From Leucosporidium creatinivorum (Eukaryota; Basidiomycota; Microbotryomycetes; Leucosporidiales; Leucosporidiaceae), in NCBI GenBank assembly GCA_001600635.1, contig BCKL01000029.1, forward strand, positions 82,434 to 146,433: DNA of 64,000 nucleotides, written 5' to 3'. Shown in pieces: positions 11,133 through 21,100 of the stretch; position 1 is the first letter of the stretch; every line of letters starts with the position of its first letter. The notes below the pieces were generated by a model, which was not told where the DNA came from, searched no databases, and worked only from the letters and a program-made list of their open reading frames with translations. Made by a program: the position numbers and the translations under genes.

Positions 11133-12064
11133 ATGGAAGCTACAGCAGACCACTCGCGCTGCTGCTTGCACTGTCATGCTACAGGTGAGCTCCCCTGCTC
11201 TTGCAGCGGAGGAGCGAGTGAGAGACGGGTCGAAGAGCTGATCATGCTGACACGCGGCTCGCTCCACAGCTGGCGCCAACAGCGGCTCGCTCAAAGCTTG
11301 CGGAGGGTGTAAAAAGGCGAGGTACTGCTCATTGGAATGTCGTGAGTCGGAAGAAGACCTTGAGAACTGCTTAGCGAGCTCGCTGACCCCCTTCTTCGCG
11401 CAGAGAAAGCCGACCGCAAGATGCACAAGATTTGGTGCCGAGCCCTTGTCAAAGGCAAGCCCTGTATGACATCTATTCCCTTGGAGATTGACCGAGAGCG
11501 ATCGGAGTTTAAGGCCGCCGCTCAAAGTGAGCTCTCCTTCGTCCTCACGGTCCCGACCGAATCTCGCCGTCCCGGTCTCGTGCTGATCCGATCCGTACAG
11601 ATTTGCTTTGGAAGGCTTCAGAGTCGGCACTTCAGCTCTGCAGCGCACACCCTCTGCACCGGACCCACCTCCTCATCGCTCGTTTCGACTTCAACGCCGA
11701 CTGGCGCAAAGGCGATCCACCCCTGCGCCGCTGGGAGCTTATTGGCGCTGCAGCTCAGCCCGACGCATACATCGCCCAGCACGTAGAGTAGATGAAGATG
11801 TCAGAATGTCCGCCGAACCTCATCAAGACTGTCAGAGATGGACTGAGCGCAAACAGCGGAACCAACGTCGCCGGGCTGCAATACGGTCGGATCAATTTAC
11901 TGGAGATGGGGGAGGATGCCAGTGCATCTTGGTTCTTACACGCTATCCAGAGGAGCCTCTGCTTCAAGGCGGAAGCTGGCGTGAGCAACTCCTCCACGCT
12001 GTCTCCCGACGAGGACTGGCTCAACACGCTCGCGAGGGAGCTGGAACCTGAAGGAGAGGCTTAG
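11133..12064 (+). pseudogene. MYND-type protein, subfamily 2 (copy 2c), in-frame TAG
   Basis: Exons 11133-11184, 11270-11341, 11404-11526, 11601-12064. They encode MEATADHSRCCLHCHAT, then CGGC, YCSLEC and MHKIWC, a complete MYND finger, then a body starting LLWKASESALQLC. An in-frame TAG at 11789-11791 would end the protein at 145 aa. The same frame stays open after the TAG for another 90 codons and aligns with the body of copy 2f (SQHLTWFG against AQHVE then TAG). The readthrough length (236 residues) is close to the 245 aa of 2f. I see no intron that removes the stop. It is therefore a recent nonsense allele, a sequence error, or a truncated but functional finger protein. Confidence 0.75.
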
Positions 12065-13138
12065 CTGAATGCAAGAAACCCGGAGTTGGAGACAACGGGA
12101 TCGATTTATGCATGGACCAGGCAAAGCGAACACGGCTCTTTGTGAGCGGTCAAGGTGAAGGGGCACGGCTGGCGATCGCCGAGCCTCCCAGTGCACTCAG
12201 CAAAGGCTTAGCAGAGACTTGCCGGCAAGGTGAGCGAGACGGAACGCAGTCTAGTAGAAGGTAGAAGCTGCGTTTGATCTCGGTGAGTAACCTCCTGGGG
12301 AGAATTGACGGCTCAGGCTCGCCGAGCTTCATCGCCGAGCCGCTCAAGTAGACAAGGAAACCACTCTCCTTCTCGAGACCTTCCCAAAATGATTGGACTG
12401 CTTTATTCTCAGGTAATCCGACCCCGGAAGGTCCCCGCACCTCAGCACAAGAGTGACCGAGTCGCAAGCTCGGCGAAGAGATTAACCTCGGCTGGTCTGC
12501 TCGTGAGGATACATAAGACTTCGCTGAGCAGAGGCGAGGGCCTCAAACCTGCACAAAGCTGCACGGCCTACTAAGAACATCTCACATTGACCTCGAGGGC
12601 CACAGTTGCCTCGGCCGACCGCCGCGAGCCGAGTGCCCGCTTGTCCCAAACGCAGGAAGCTCTGGGGCGTGCGGGAGGGTGCAAGTGTTCGAAGTCTGTG
12701 CTCTGTGACCCGAATGAGAGCAATTCGAACAGTGAAGAGGTGCAGGAAGAGCGAGCTAGGCGGTGAGCGTCTTCGGCGCCTTTCGCAGGCCAAAGTGGTC
12801 ACCGGAGCTGGTTACAGAGCCACATAGATTGAGGCTCGAGCCACTAAGCTACCTCTCGACAGAAGATGCAGCACGCTCAGGGGCTCAGTGGCTCGAGCTC
12901 AGCTCAGCGCCCTTCGCGTTCTTGCTCGAGCATCCTCTCCCTCCGCCTCTTCTCGCTCTCAGCATTCGACCGATTCTGCCGCTGTACAGAACTTCACAAA
13001 AGACGTGTAGCTTCCGCCTCTCTATCGCTCAAGTTCGCCTCGCCGCCATTTTCTCCCTTTTCAGCGCATCTCTACACCTCTCCCCGTCATTCCGCCCTCC
13101 CTCTTTGTCGGCTACAGCAAGCGGACACGAAGGCGCAC
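12065..13138. other. 1.07-kb region without a supported gene
   Basis: This stretch lies between copy 2c and copy 1d. Several overlapping ORFs of 70-150 codons exist, but none has a motif I recognise or steady codon bias. The last 250 bp are C/T-rich and probably hold the promoter and leader of copy 1d. Unlike the other modules, no minus-strand MEATAD exon is found here. Confidence 0.4.
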
Positions 13139-14271
13139 ATGAGCAGCTCGCTGGAAGGGCTCCGGCTCCCTCGATTGAAGCACGACCCCAAGTATGCTTG
13201 CGCCGAGTGCAGAAAGAAAGAGGTTGAGGGAGAGGTGAAGCTCAATAAATGCTCGAGCTGCATCTCGCGGACCAGGTAGTGAGCTTGCTCTTTTTCTACT
13301 GCGATGCCGAGACCCTCGTCTTGCGCATACTGCAGCCGGACCGAATCTCGGCGCTGACCCTTTCCCCTTTCACCTCGCCACAGCTGCTCCAAGGACTGCC
13401 AAGTATGCCTGCATCACAGAAGGAGAGCGACGCCCAGCAAGAGCTCATAGCCGTGTCCACAGCTGCGACACTGGCCGACCCACAAGCTCGAGTGCTTGCC
13501 AAGCTCCCGAGCCGCCGCCCTCATCGACTCCGTTTCCCTCACGACACCATCCCTCACGGCTTGGCTACACGAGTCGAGTATATGGAAGACAATAGAAGAC
13601 GAGCTCGTCTTTGCCGCGCGCTCCGCCCTTCGCATAGGTCACCCAACCTCACTTCGGATGACCCACTACTTGCTCGTTCGCCTCGATTACGACTTCACCA
13701 AGCCTACGCTACGAGAGAGGTTCTCCTTCCAGTACGCACAAGTTCGGTCATTTCGAGACGACATCGACACTGAAGAGGTGCCCGAACCTCTTGACACCTT
13801 AAGGCGCAACATCCCCTGCCATCCTCCGCTGAACGAGGTCTTGGAGCCGGAGCATCGAGGCAAGGGTGTCCAGGTGGCTACCAACCTGGAGATCATGGTT
13901 CCTTCAGGCGGATGCTACACGGATGTGAGTTGCGGGTAGAACGCGAGCTGGTCTATCGCCGAGCTCAAGTCGACTTGTCTGCCTTCGCCGACCGACAGCT
14001 GACAACCTTCTCGCCGACAGTTGACGTAATAATCTTCAGCCCGACATCCTACTACAACGACTGGATGGACTACCAGGACCTTCCCCCGAACCCTCGCTGG
14101 GAGGACTGGCTTCGGCGGAGCCTTTCGCTGCCCGAGACTCGAGCGGGCGCCGTTCTTTGTCAGGAGGATCTCGAGGCAACGCTTGGCGAGGCTCGGGCAA
14201 AGCAGATCATCCGTCAACGCTTGCGCGAATGGGCTCGTCTTCGGCGGAACAACAGGTTCTATGGGCGTTGA
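13139..14271 (+). CDS. MYND-type zinc-finger protein, subfamily 1 (copy 1d)
   Basis: Exons 13139-13278, 13384-13402, 13463-13924 and 13999-14271 give 894 nt, 297 aa. The first exon adds about 16 residues before the finger. Ligands are CAEC, CSSC, YCSKDC (19-nt micro-exon) and W-x2-H-x3-C (HWPTHKLEC). The body has GHPTSLRMTHYLLVRLDYD, TLRERFSFQ and LPPNPRWEDW and ends in an Arg-rich helix. The exon-3 donor lacks a T that is present in the inverted copy at about 57016. The usual acceptor (14020) would then give a stop at once; an acceptor 22 nt upstream (13998) restores the frame. No small fifth exon is needed, as TGA comes at 14269. It lies directly upstream of the RNB gene. Confidence 0.7.
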
Positions 14272-15079
14272 GGTGAGTAGACGGGTGGGCTTCCCCTGGC
14301 TTCATCGTCCCTTAGCTGACTCGAGACCCATCCAGCAGCGACCCGAGAAAGCACCCGTTGATCCTGCAGCACTGCTGCTGTCCACTTGATGTATTACAAG
14401 ACGGTCGGCGGCGGCTGGAAAGNTCCGGATGAGATCTCGGCGCTGAGAGTGGAGCGAAGCTGAGGCGCGAACTCGTAGTATAGAGCTGTTAACTGTACTC
14501 AGGCATTGTATGCTGTGCAACGGATACTCTCGAAAGCCGAAGGCTCTGCAGTGGCCCTCAAAAGGGCACTTAAGCCAGCCGACAGTAATTGGCTCGGCGC
14601 TCGGTGCGGCAGCGTTCGAGACGTGTCGGCTCGGACAGCGGGGCCGCCCTCGCTGTGAGCAGTCTTGTAGCTGTAGAGATATCCCTCGCGACGGAACAAA
14701 ACACCTTGTAGACCTCTTCCGCCCCTCACCTTTCCACCCGCCGCTCGAGAAAGCGCCGCAAGTCGGATCCGCCGCTTGCTCTCCCACCACATCTCCTCGG
14801 CTCGCTTCTCGACCTCGCTCGCTTTCGTGTTTCGCACTCGGCCTCGCCAACTGCTCGTCCTCGTCGCCTGTACCTCTTCGAGCCCTCCGCTGCCAGTCAA
14901 GCTTGCGACTCGCTTCCCTCTTAGCTTGAGCTTTCCTTCGACGAGACGGGCTCCAAGAGCAGGATCGAACAGCTTAGCGTGGACTGTACAGCTGCAGGTG
15001 AGCACGTCCTCAACTTCTACCTCTCACGCGCGAGCTCATCCTTTCTTTCCTCTCGCGCAGAGCTAGCTCTTTGACCGCG
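14272..15079. other. Promoter and leader of the RNB gene
   Basis: This is sequence between MYND copy 1d and the RNB start codon. A GTGAGC donor at about 14999 and a CAG acceptor at about 15060 suggest a leader intron ending 20 bp before the ATG; the same layout is present in arm 2. One ambiguous base lies at 14423. No separate ORF is supported. Confidence 0.5.
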
Positions 15080-18000
15080 ATGTTGGCTTCCACGCGACCC
15101 GCTGTAGCATGCTGTCGTACAGCTACTCGCCTAGCCGCCACTCGCCCATCGTCCACCTCGGCATCAGACAAGGGCAAGGCGGAAGCAGCACAAGAAGCAT
15201 CGACCTCCTCCTCTGGCGACCGCAAGGAGTGGCACATTCGGCGCCGAGTAATCAAGGCAGCGGTGTACGGCAATCGTGAGGTGGAAGATCGCCTAGACGG
15301 AGCTCCCCCGGCCTCAACATCCCCCAGCGCTGGCCCCTCCGACTCTCCTCGCTCGACCTACCTCGAACAAGGCTTTCGACCAACGCCGACGAAAGGACAG
15401 CGGGCAGAACCCATCGAGCGACAGCAGAAGGTCAAGGCTAGCGGTCTACGTTCAGGCGAGGACCCCCACCAGCACCGCCATCACGTCGCGCGCTCGGCGT
15501 TCAAACGGAGGCAGAAGCAGGGCGGTCGCTCCTTCTCCACTACCATCTCGCAGGCTCTTCAAGACGACCGAATGAACCCATCATCATTTTCCCACACCTC
15601 CGCCACTCCTCGAATCCCCGGCAATGGCCCCCAAGTCTCGCCTCAACCCTTCCCCTCCGAGAGCTTCGCCGAGGACGAGGCCGCGGATGTGCTCGGTGGC
15701 GTCGACGCTGCTGGGCTCGGCGAGATCAGCTCGAAGACAGGCAAAGGGAAAGGCCGAGCAAACAACCAGCCGCAGTACGGTGAGCTGGTCCCGGGATCCT
15801 GGATCGAGAGCCGCCGGTTCGTCCTTTCGCTCTCCCTTTGCTGCTCGCCTCGCAAACTGAGTTTTTATTCGTCCACAGCAACGGCATCTCGATCGAAGGA
15901 ATCCTCTGCGGTCGCTCCGACACCGACGCTCGCTCGTTGCTCATCCTCTCGCCCAGCGCCAACGGCGAATCCTCCTTCCTCGGCGTCTCTCCCGACGACA
16001 TCACCTTCGTCCTTCCCGCCTTCACCTCCCCTTCCGAGGCCGCCGACTGTCTCACACTTCCTCCTCGCGACCCCAAGATCCACGCTCTCCTCCAGTCCCT
16101 TCGTCACCTCGAGATCCGAGTCGAAGGTCAGACGCGACGTCTGCTCAATAGCGGCGCCAAGGACCTGTACCGTCGGTTCACGACCGACAAGCGTACGTGG
16201 AACTACGCTGTTACCGTGTCAGCAGCACTGTCAGTCGTCGGACAGTCTCACAACGCCAGCCCCGAAACCCACCTCGCCATGCATCGCATCCTCATCTCCG
16301 ACCCTCTCCACTTCATCGCCGATCCCATCAGCATGCGCACNACGGGNCTCTTCCANCTTCGACCTCCCGCGGCGACGCAGTCCTTCGAGCGCGTACGAGG
16401 CTGGGTTCGGAAGCAGAGCACCGAGTTGCAAACGTTCGCTCGGCAGGCAGCTCGCGCTCGCACTCTCGGAGAAAAGCACGGTTCACCAGCACACGATCCC
16501 TCTGTCGTCACTTTGCGTTGGCGAAACACTCCGCCCGCCCTCGCCTGGAGTTCGACCGACCTCGAGATCCTGCGCTTCCTCCAGCGGACCTTGGATAANG
16601 AACGAACTCTCCAGCTGCACCCTTTCATGGCCATCGCTCCCGCCATCATCAAGGCTGTCGACCATGCTACGCTCGAGGAGGATGGGAAGCTACCTTATGT
16701 CGGCCTCGACGTCGGTCGCGAGCGGATCCGAGCCTTCCTCGCCGAAGTCGGTGTCGTCGCGCCATGGGAGAACTGGGTCGTCCACGACCTCGACAACTTC
16801 TTCTCCGTTTGGATGGCCAACGATAAGAAGCTCCTCGTCGAAGCACAGGAGCCCTCAGCGAGTCCCCCTGCGGAGAAGAGCAAGGAGGAGGCCGAGTCTT
16901 CAGTCAGTGAGTCGCGCCCTGCTTTTCTCGCGGTGCAGGGCATCGCTGACCTATCTCTACACATCAGTCCCCTCCATCAAAGCCGACTACTACATCCCCG
17001 ACGCTCACGACTCGGCCCGCCACGACTTCAACGACCTCGCCGTCTACACGATCGACGACGCCGGAGCCATGGAGCTCGACGACGGCATCTCCCTCGCTCC
17101 CGCTCATCCAACTCCATCCGGGTCGCCCACCTGGTGGGTGCACGTCCACGTCGCCGACCCTACCGCCCTCCTCACGCCTTCGCACCCCCTCGCCAAGCTC
17201 GCACTCGCTCGAGATCACTCGGAGTACTTTCCCGAGCGGACATGGTCGATGCTTCCCGATTGGTTCGTGCAGGGAGAGAAGATGAGCTTGGGATCGCTGG
17301 GGGGAGGAGAGCAGAGGACGATGTCGATCAGCATGAGGGTGGACGAGAAGGGTGAGGTGCTGGAGTCGGACGTCAAGGTCGGGATCGTGAGCAACGTCAA
17401 GCGACTCACCTACAAGGCGGTCAACCAAGTACTCGGCGTCGAGGCGCCCTCCGCCCCCTCCACCACCCTCACCCACCCTCTTCTCCCTTCCGATTTTGAC
17501 GCCTCGACGAAGCCCACTGGCCCCGCTCGCCAAACGGACNACTCTACCCTCGCCTCCGACCCCACCTCCATCTCCGACCTTCAGACTCTTCACCGACTTG
17601 CTGCTGCACTACTCCAACGCCGAGTCGACTCGAACGCCCTCTACTGGGCCTTCCCGACGGCCAGCGTCTCGGTCACTCCTCAGCTCACGCACAACTTTGG
17701 CATCCTTCCACGCCCTAGCTTTCTCAAGACCTCGCCCCTCGTCACCCTTACTCTTCCTTCGCCTTCCACNCCNNCCGTCTCCCCCGCNCAGCTCCTCGTC
17801 TCGGAGATGATGGTCGCCGCCAATCGAGCCGCCGCCAAGTTCAGCGTCGAGCGAGGGCTTCCAGCGCCCTTCCGCACTCAAGCGGCGCCCGTCATGTCCC
17901 AGTCGGTGCTGCAGCAGGTCCTCGACTCGCGTGACCCTCGAACGGGCGAGGCGAGCGGCGAGGACATTCTTCGCCTCGGCGTCGACTTCCTCCCCGGCTC

Positions 18001-18556
18001 CACGAGCGTCGACCCTGGACCGCACTGGCCGATGGGCATNAACGACGAGTACGGCTACCTCAAGGTCACCTCCCCTCTCCGTCGCTACTCGGATCTCTTC
18101 GCCCACTGGCAGCTCAAGTCGGCTCTCCTCCCCTCCTCGGCCTCCCCCTCCGACTCGCATCGCTTCACTCGCTCCGCCGTTCTGCGCCACATCGCCCAGT
18201 TCGACCTCGCCAACAAGTCACGAGGACGGCTCTCCAAGCACGCCGAGCACTTCTGGTCCCTCTACGTCCTCAAGCACAAGCTCGACTTGCTCGCCGTCTC
18301 GCCGGAAGCCGACCCTGCCGCCGCTCTCCTCCTACGCGACAACCCTCTCTCGGCGCTTTCGCTTCGGGACCCGACGTTTAGTACGACGGATCAGATTTGG
18401 GTGCAGCCGGTGTTGGTGCAGGAGCTGGGGATCAGAGCAACGCTTTACAGCGAGAAGGGAGCCGAGGCGCCGACCAAGGGAGAGATGGTGCATGTGAGCT
18501 TGGAGGATGTGGTGCTGGGGCCGAGGAGTAGGTTGATCGTCAAGAGGAGGTATTAG
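15080..18556 (+). CDS. Mitochondrial RNase II/RNB-domain exoribonuclease (copy 1)
   Basis: Three exons: 15080-15816, 15879-16906, 16968-18556, total 3354 nt, 1117 aa. The N-terminus is Arg/Ser/Thr-rich, a likely mitochondrial presequence. The RNB catalytic domain begins after residue 590: DFNDLAVYTIDD, AMELDDGIS (active-site aspartates), WWVHVHVADPT, and near the end EYGYLKVTSPLRRYSDL, a hallmark of the RNase II family. The closest known types are fungal Dss1/Msu1 and CYT-4, which degrade or process mitochondrial RNA 3' to 5'. Eleven ambiguous bases occur in the duplicated unit, ten of them inside this gene; none creates a visible stop. A second full copy lies at 55860-52383. Confidence 0.9.
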   Translation: MLASTRPAVACCRTATRLAATRPSSTSASDKGKAEAAQEASTSSSGDRKEWHIRRRVIKAAVYGNREVEDRLDGAPPASTSPSAGPSDSPRSTYLEQGFRPTPTKGQRAEPIERQQKVKASGLRSGEDPHQHRHHVARSAFKRRQKQGGRSFSTTISQALQDDRMNPSSFSHTSATPRIPGNGPQVSPQPFPSESFAEDEAADVLGGVDAAGLGEISSKTGKGKGRANNQPQYGELVPGSWIESRRFVLSLSLCCSPRKLSFYSSTATASRSKESSAVAPTPTLARCSSSRPAPTANPPSSASLPTTSPSSFPPSPPLPRPPTVSHFLLATPRSTLSSSPFVTSRSESKVRRDVCSIAAPRTCTVGSRPTSVRGTTLLPCQQHCQSSDSLTTPAPKPTSPCIASSSPTLSTSSPIPSACAXRXSSXFDLPRRRSPSSAYEAGFGSRAPSCKRSLGRQLALALSEKSTVHQHTIPLSSLCVGETLRPPSPGVRPTSRSCASSSGPWIXNELSSCTLSWPSLPPSSRLSTMLRSRRMGSYLMSASTSVASGSEPSSPKSVSSRHGRTGSSTTSTTSSPFGWPTIRSSSSKHRSPQRVPLRRRARRRPSLQSVSRALLFSRCRASLTYLYTSVPSIKADYYIPDAHDSARHDFNDLAVYTIDDAGAMELDDGISLAPAHPTPSGSPTWWVHVHVADPTALLTPSHPLAKLALARDHSEYFPERTWSMLPDWFVQGEKMSLGSLGGGEQRTMSISMRVDEKGEVLESDVKVGIVSNVKRLTYKAVNQVLGVEAPSAPSTTLTHPLLPSDFDASTKPTGPARQTDXSTLASDPTSISDLQTLHRLAAALLQRRVDSNALYWAFPTASVSVTPQLTHNFGILPRPSFLKTSPLVTLTLPSPSXXXVSPXQLLVSEMMVAANRAAAKFSVERGLPAPFRTQAAPVMSQSVLQQVLDSRDPRTGEASGEDILRLGVDFLPGSTSVDPGPHWPMGXNDEYGYLKVTSPLRRYSDLFAHWQLKSALLPSSASPSDSHRFTRSAVLRHIAQFDLANKSRGRLSKHAEHFWSLYVLKHKLDLLAVSPEADPAAALLLRDNPLSALSLRDPTFSTTDQIWVQPVLVQELGIRATLYSEKGAEAPTKGEMVHVSLEDVVLGPRSRLIVKRRY

Positions 18557-18726
18557 ATCTTGTTGTTAGTAATAGAAGGAAGCATCACCCGTCTCTCAAG
18601 CTTCGGCGAAAGAGGCGAAGCTCGGCGCTCGTGTCTCTACTGGCCTGGTCGCTGCGAGAGTGCTTATGATGTACAATGAACAGACAACCAGAGTATCCGC
18701 GAATACGAGCAACCCTTGGTAACCCA

Positions 18727-20666
18727 TCACCACTCGTCCGCCTCCTCCCACTTCCCCCTCATCGAGAAGTGCTCCACCCCATTCAGTACCTCCCCGCCCT
18801 CCCCTTCCCCGTTGACCTTCCTCGCGCGGCCCTCAACTATCTCCTCCGTATAGCTACTACTCTTTCCACACGCCAAGACATCCGTCTCCGTCCCTCTTCC
18901 CTCACTCGCCAGTCCTGCAAAGAACCACGCTGCTCGCTGGGCGACGAGCTTGTCGATTAAAGAGGGGATGCCAGAGTCGAGGTCGTTGAGGGAGCGTCGG
19001 TCGGCTGGCAGAGCTTCAAGAAGAGTCCAGAGAGGAGAAGGAAGGGGGATCGAGGCAAGTTCGGGTTCGTAAGAAGTGAGGCGCAGGGCGGGAGCGCGCT
19101 CCTTGAGTTCGGCGAGGAAGCCTCGTAGCGCGGCATGGTGCTCGGGTGACAGCGACTTGGTGAAAGTATCGCTGTTGGCTTTGAGTGGCTTTCCACTTCG
19201 GTCCTTGTCGCTGAAGAGCATGGAAAGGGGATAGTCGGTGGCTAGGTAGACGGCTTTGAGGGTTGGCTGCCGAGCGTGAAGGGCGACGAGCTGGTCGACG
19301 AGGGAGGAGGCGCAGGCTGGAAGATGGGAGGTGTGGAGTGTTTCGATGCGCCAATGGATGGCTGCGAAAGGCTCAAGGCGCGAGACGATGCGATCAGCGA
19401 CCTCGGTCCACATTGGCGCTGGGGCGAAATGAGAGAAGGGTTGAGGTGCTGGGTGGGCGGGAGAGAGCTGGGCAGCGATGTAGGGGGTAAGGATAGGGTA
19501 GCGGAGGGAGTAGTGGATGGCGAGGACGTCGGGCGTGGGAAAGGGACTGCCGTTTTCGGCGGTCGAAGGCTGGAGTGCCGCCACGAGCCCGGCGCCGACC
19601 GAGTCCTGTTGAGCATGTTCGCATCAGCTTTGGTCTTGGCCGTAAAAATCAGAGAGAGATCACGATACGCTCCTCGTCCCACTGATGGAAGCGATACGGC
19701 GCGTACAGCGCGAGCGGTGGCTCCTCAATATCGAGGGCCAGCGAGTCGAGGCAAAGCTTCCTCTGCGCCAGCTCAGTCGGCGCAATCTGGGCACTTCGGT
19801 CCACTCCTCCCTGTGCGATAGCGACTATTCGCGCGCTGGGCAGCTGCCTTTGAGCCGAGCTCCAGGCGACAAACTCGGCGTGAGAGATGGTGCGAATGCC
19901 GAAGGTCGAGAAGGTGTCCGAGTCGTAGTAGAAGGCGAAGGGGCGTTTCGAACATGTTCCGAAGCGTGAGCCAGAAACTTAGGGGAGGACGAGGGTGCGG
20001 TTGAGGGCGTAGGCGAGAAGTCCGAGCTGGTGGAGGTGAGCTCTGTGCGCCGAGTAGCGGTCAGCTCGTCTCTGACACTACGAGGAGCCATCGCAGCTTA
20101 CTGAGATTTAGTTTCCTGCTCTTTGACGACCCCGGCGATTACGAACTTGCAGGGAACTCCCTTCTCCTCGTCGCAGGCAGCTCGGGCGTCTGGCGGCTCG
20201 GGCGCGAAGATGTTGTTCACGACGCTGCTTAGCTTGCGCTCCACCTCGCGCTCGAACACTTTCTCTGCTTTTACCTGTCCCAAAGTGTCCTCCTGTGGCG
20301 CGAGCGAGCTCCAGCAGATTACGCCGAGGACGAGAAAGGCGAGGACGCAGAGACGCTTGAGGTTGCGCTGGGCGAGGTGGCGCCAGTCGCTGTAGCTTCG
20401 CGGCGCAGCGTACTCGGGTGGTGGGAGCTCCCGAGGGAAGGCGCTTAGGTAGCTGGCGCTTTCGGGGATGGCAGTCGAAGGTCGAAAGCCGGGCGAACGG
20501 GGCGAGCTGACGACGATGTGCAGCTCGTTAGAGTCGTCTGTAGTATAGCACAGAGGTCGGTGAGCTCTCTCAGTATCTAGAAGTGCTCCGCCGAGCACTC
20601 ACACTGTCCAGAGAACGATTGAGTCGAGAGACGCCTCGGATCCTGCTTCACCTCGGCGTACTGCAT
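18727..20666 (-). CDS. O-fucosyltransferase-like type II membrane glycosyltransferase, with an internal TAA
   Basis: Four exons: 20666-20603, 20537-20102, 20042-19664, 19605-18727, total 1758 nt. The order is a short cytosolic N-terminus, one membrane anchor around residues 85-105 (LCVLAFLVLGVICW), a stem, then a Golgi-lumen-type domain with LLAYALNRTLVLP, SRFGTC, YYDSDTFSTF, RFHQWDEERI and AIHWRIET, motifs of GDP-fucose O-fucosyltransferase-like proteins. An in-frame TAA (19981-19979) falls inside the conserved LVLP-x-VSxSRFG motif, where an Asn codon would be expected. The rest of the frame is intact over 585 codons. A single nonsense change or a base error are both possible. It is convergent with RNB copy 1. 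Confidence 0.8.
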
Positions 20667-21100
20667 TTTGCAGCTGTCCACACGATATGGTCGAGCAGCA
20701 GGGTTTCCTAAAGACGTGTACGGATAGCGAGAGCTGAAGCGAGACGACGAGAAATGAGGCAGAAGGCCAAGAAACGCTTGCAACGGCTGAGCTGCGCACT
20801 GGCCTCGCGAGGGTCGAACAAGGGGACTCACATACCGCCGTGTTTAGAGCTGACTTCAGCTGCAGATAGAGAGATTACTTTGGTAGTCCAGCGCGAACCG
20901 CCGCAAGCTCACAGCGGCTTGTCAAGACAGGAGCGCCGAAGCCTGCTCGGCGATCAATCCCGGCCAATTCTTGGTGCTGCTGCTCTTTTGACATTACGTG
21001 ATTACACAGCTCGGAGCCTTTACTGATAGCTCGACCCTTCCAGTATATACCGCTTCCGCTCAGACCTCCTCTGCCAGCCGCCCTCGACCGACCTCGGCGA
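20667..21100. other. Intergenic region, no gene seen
   Basis: This stretch covers the promoter of the glycosyltransferase gene (minus) and the 3' flank of the NDP-kinase gene (minus). Short ORFs here have no support. Confidence 0.4.

Larger units (their letters stand above)
13905..18620 (+). repeat. Inverted segmental duplication, arm 1
   Basis: This interval matches 57037-52320 in inverse orientation. It contains the 3' part of MYND copy 1d, the 5' region and the whole RNB gene, and about 60 bp of 3' flank. Parts near 13905-14700 and 16260-18540 are almost identical between the arms, and 14700-16260 is clearly diverged. Ambiguous bases at 14423, 16341, 16347, 16356, 16599, 17540, 17770, 17773, 17774, 17788 and 18040 each have a partner N in arm 2. 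Confidence 0.9.

Noticed and set aside
12606-12827. Cys-rich short frame (CKCSKSVLC-like) considered as another zinc finger
   Set aside because: The spacing does not match MYND or another finger, and no conserved flank or start was found.
16964-18190. ORFs of about 200 codons on the minus strand within RNB copy 1, and the same on the plus strand in copy 2
   Set aside because: Shadows of the RNB coding frame caused by GC-rich third positions; the RNB motifs are on the other strand.
17931-18497. Ser/Thr/Arg-rich 188-codon ORF in RNB copy 1
   Set aside because: A frame-shifted reading of the RNB domain; it is low complexity and is repeated in copy 2 for the same reason.
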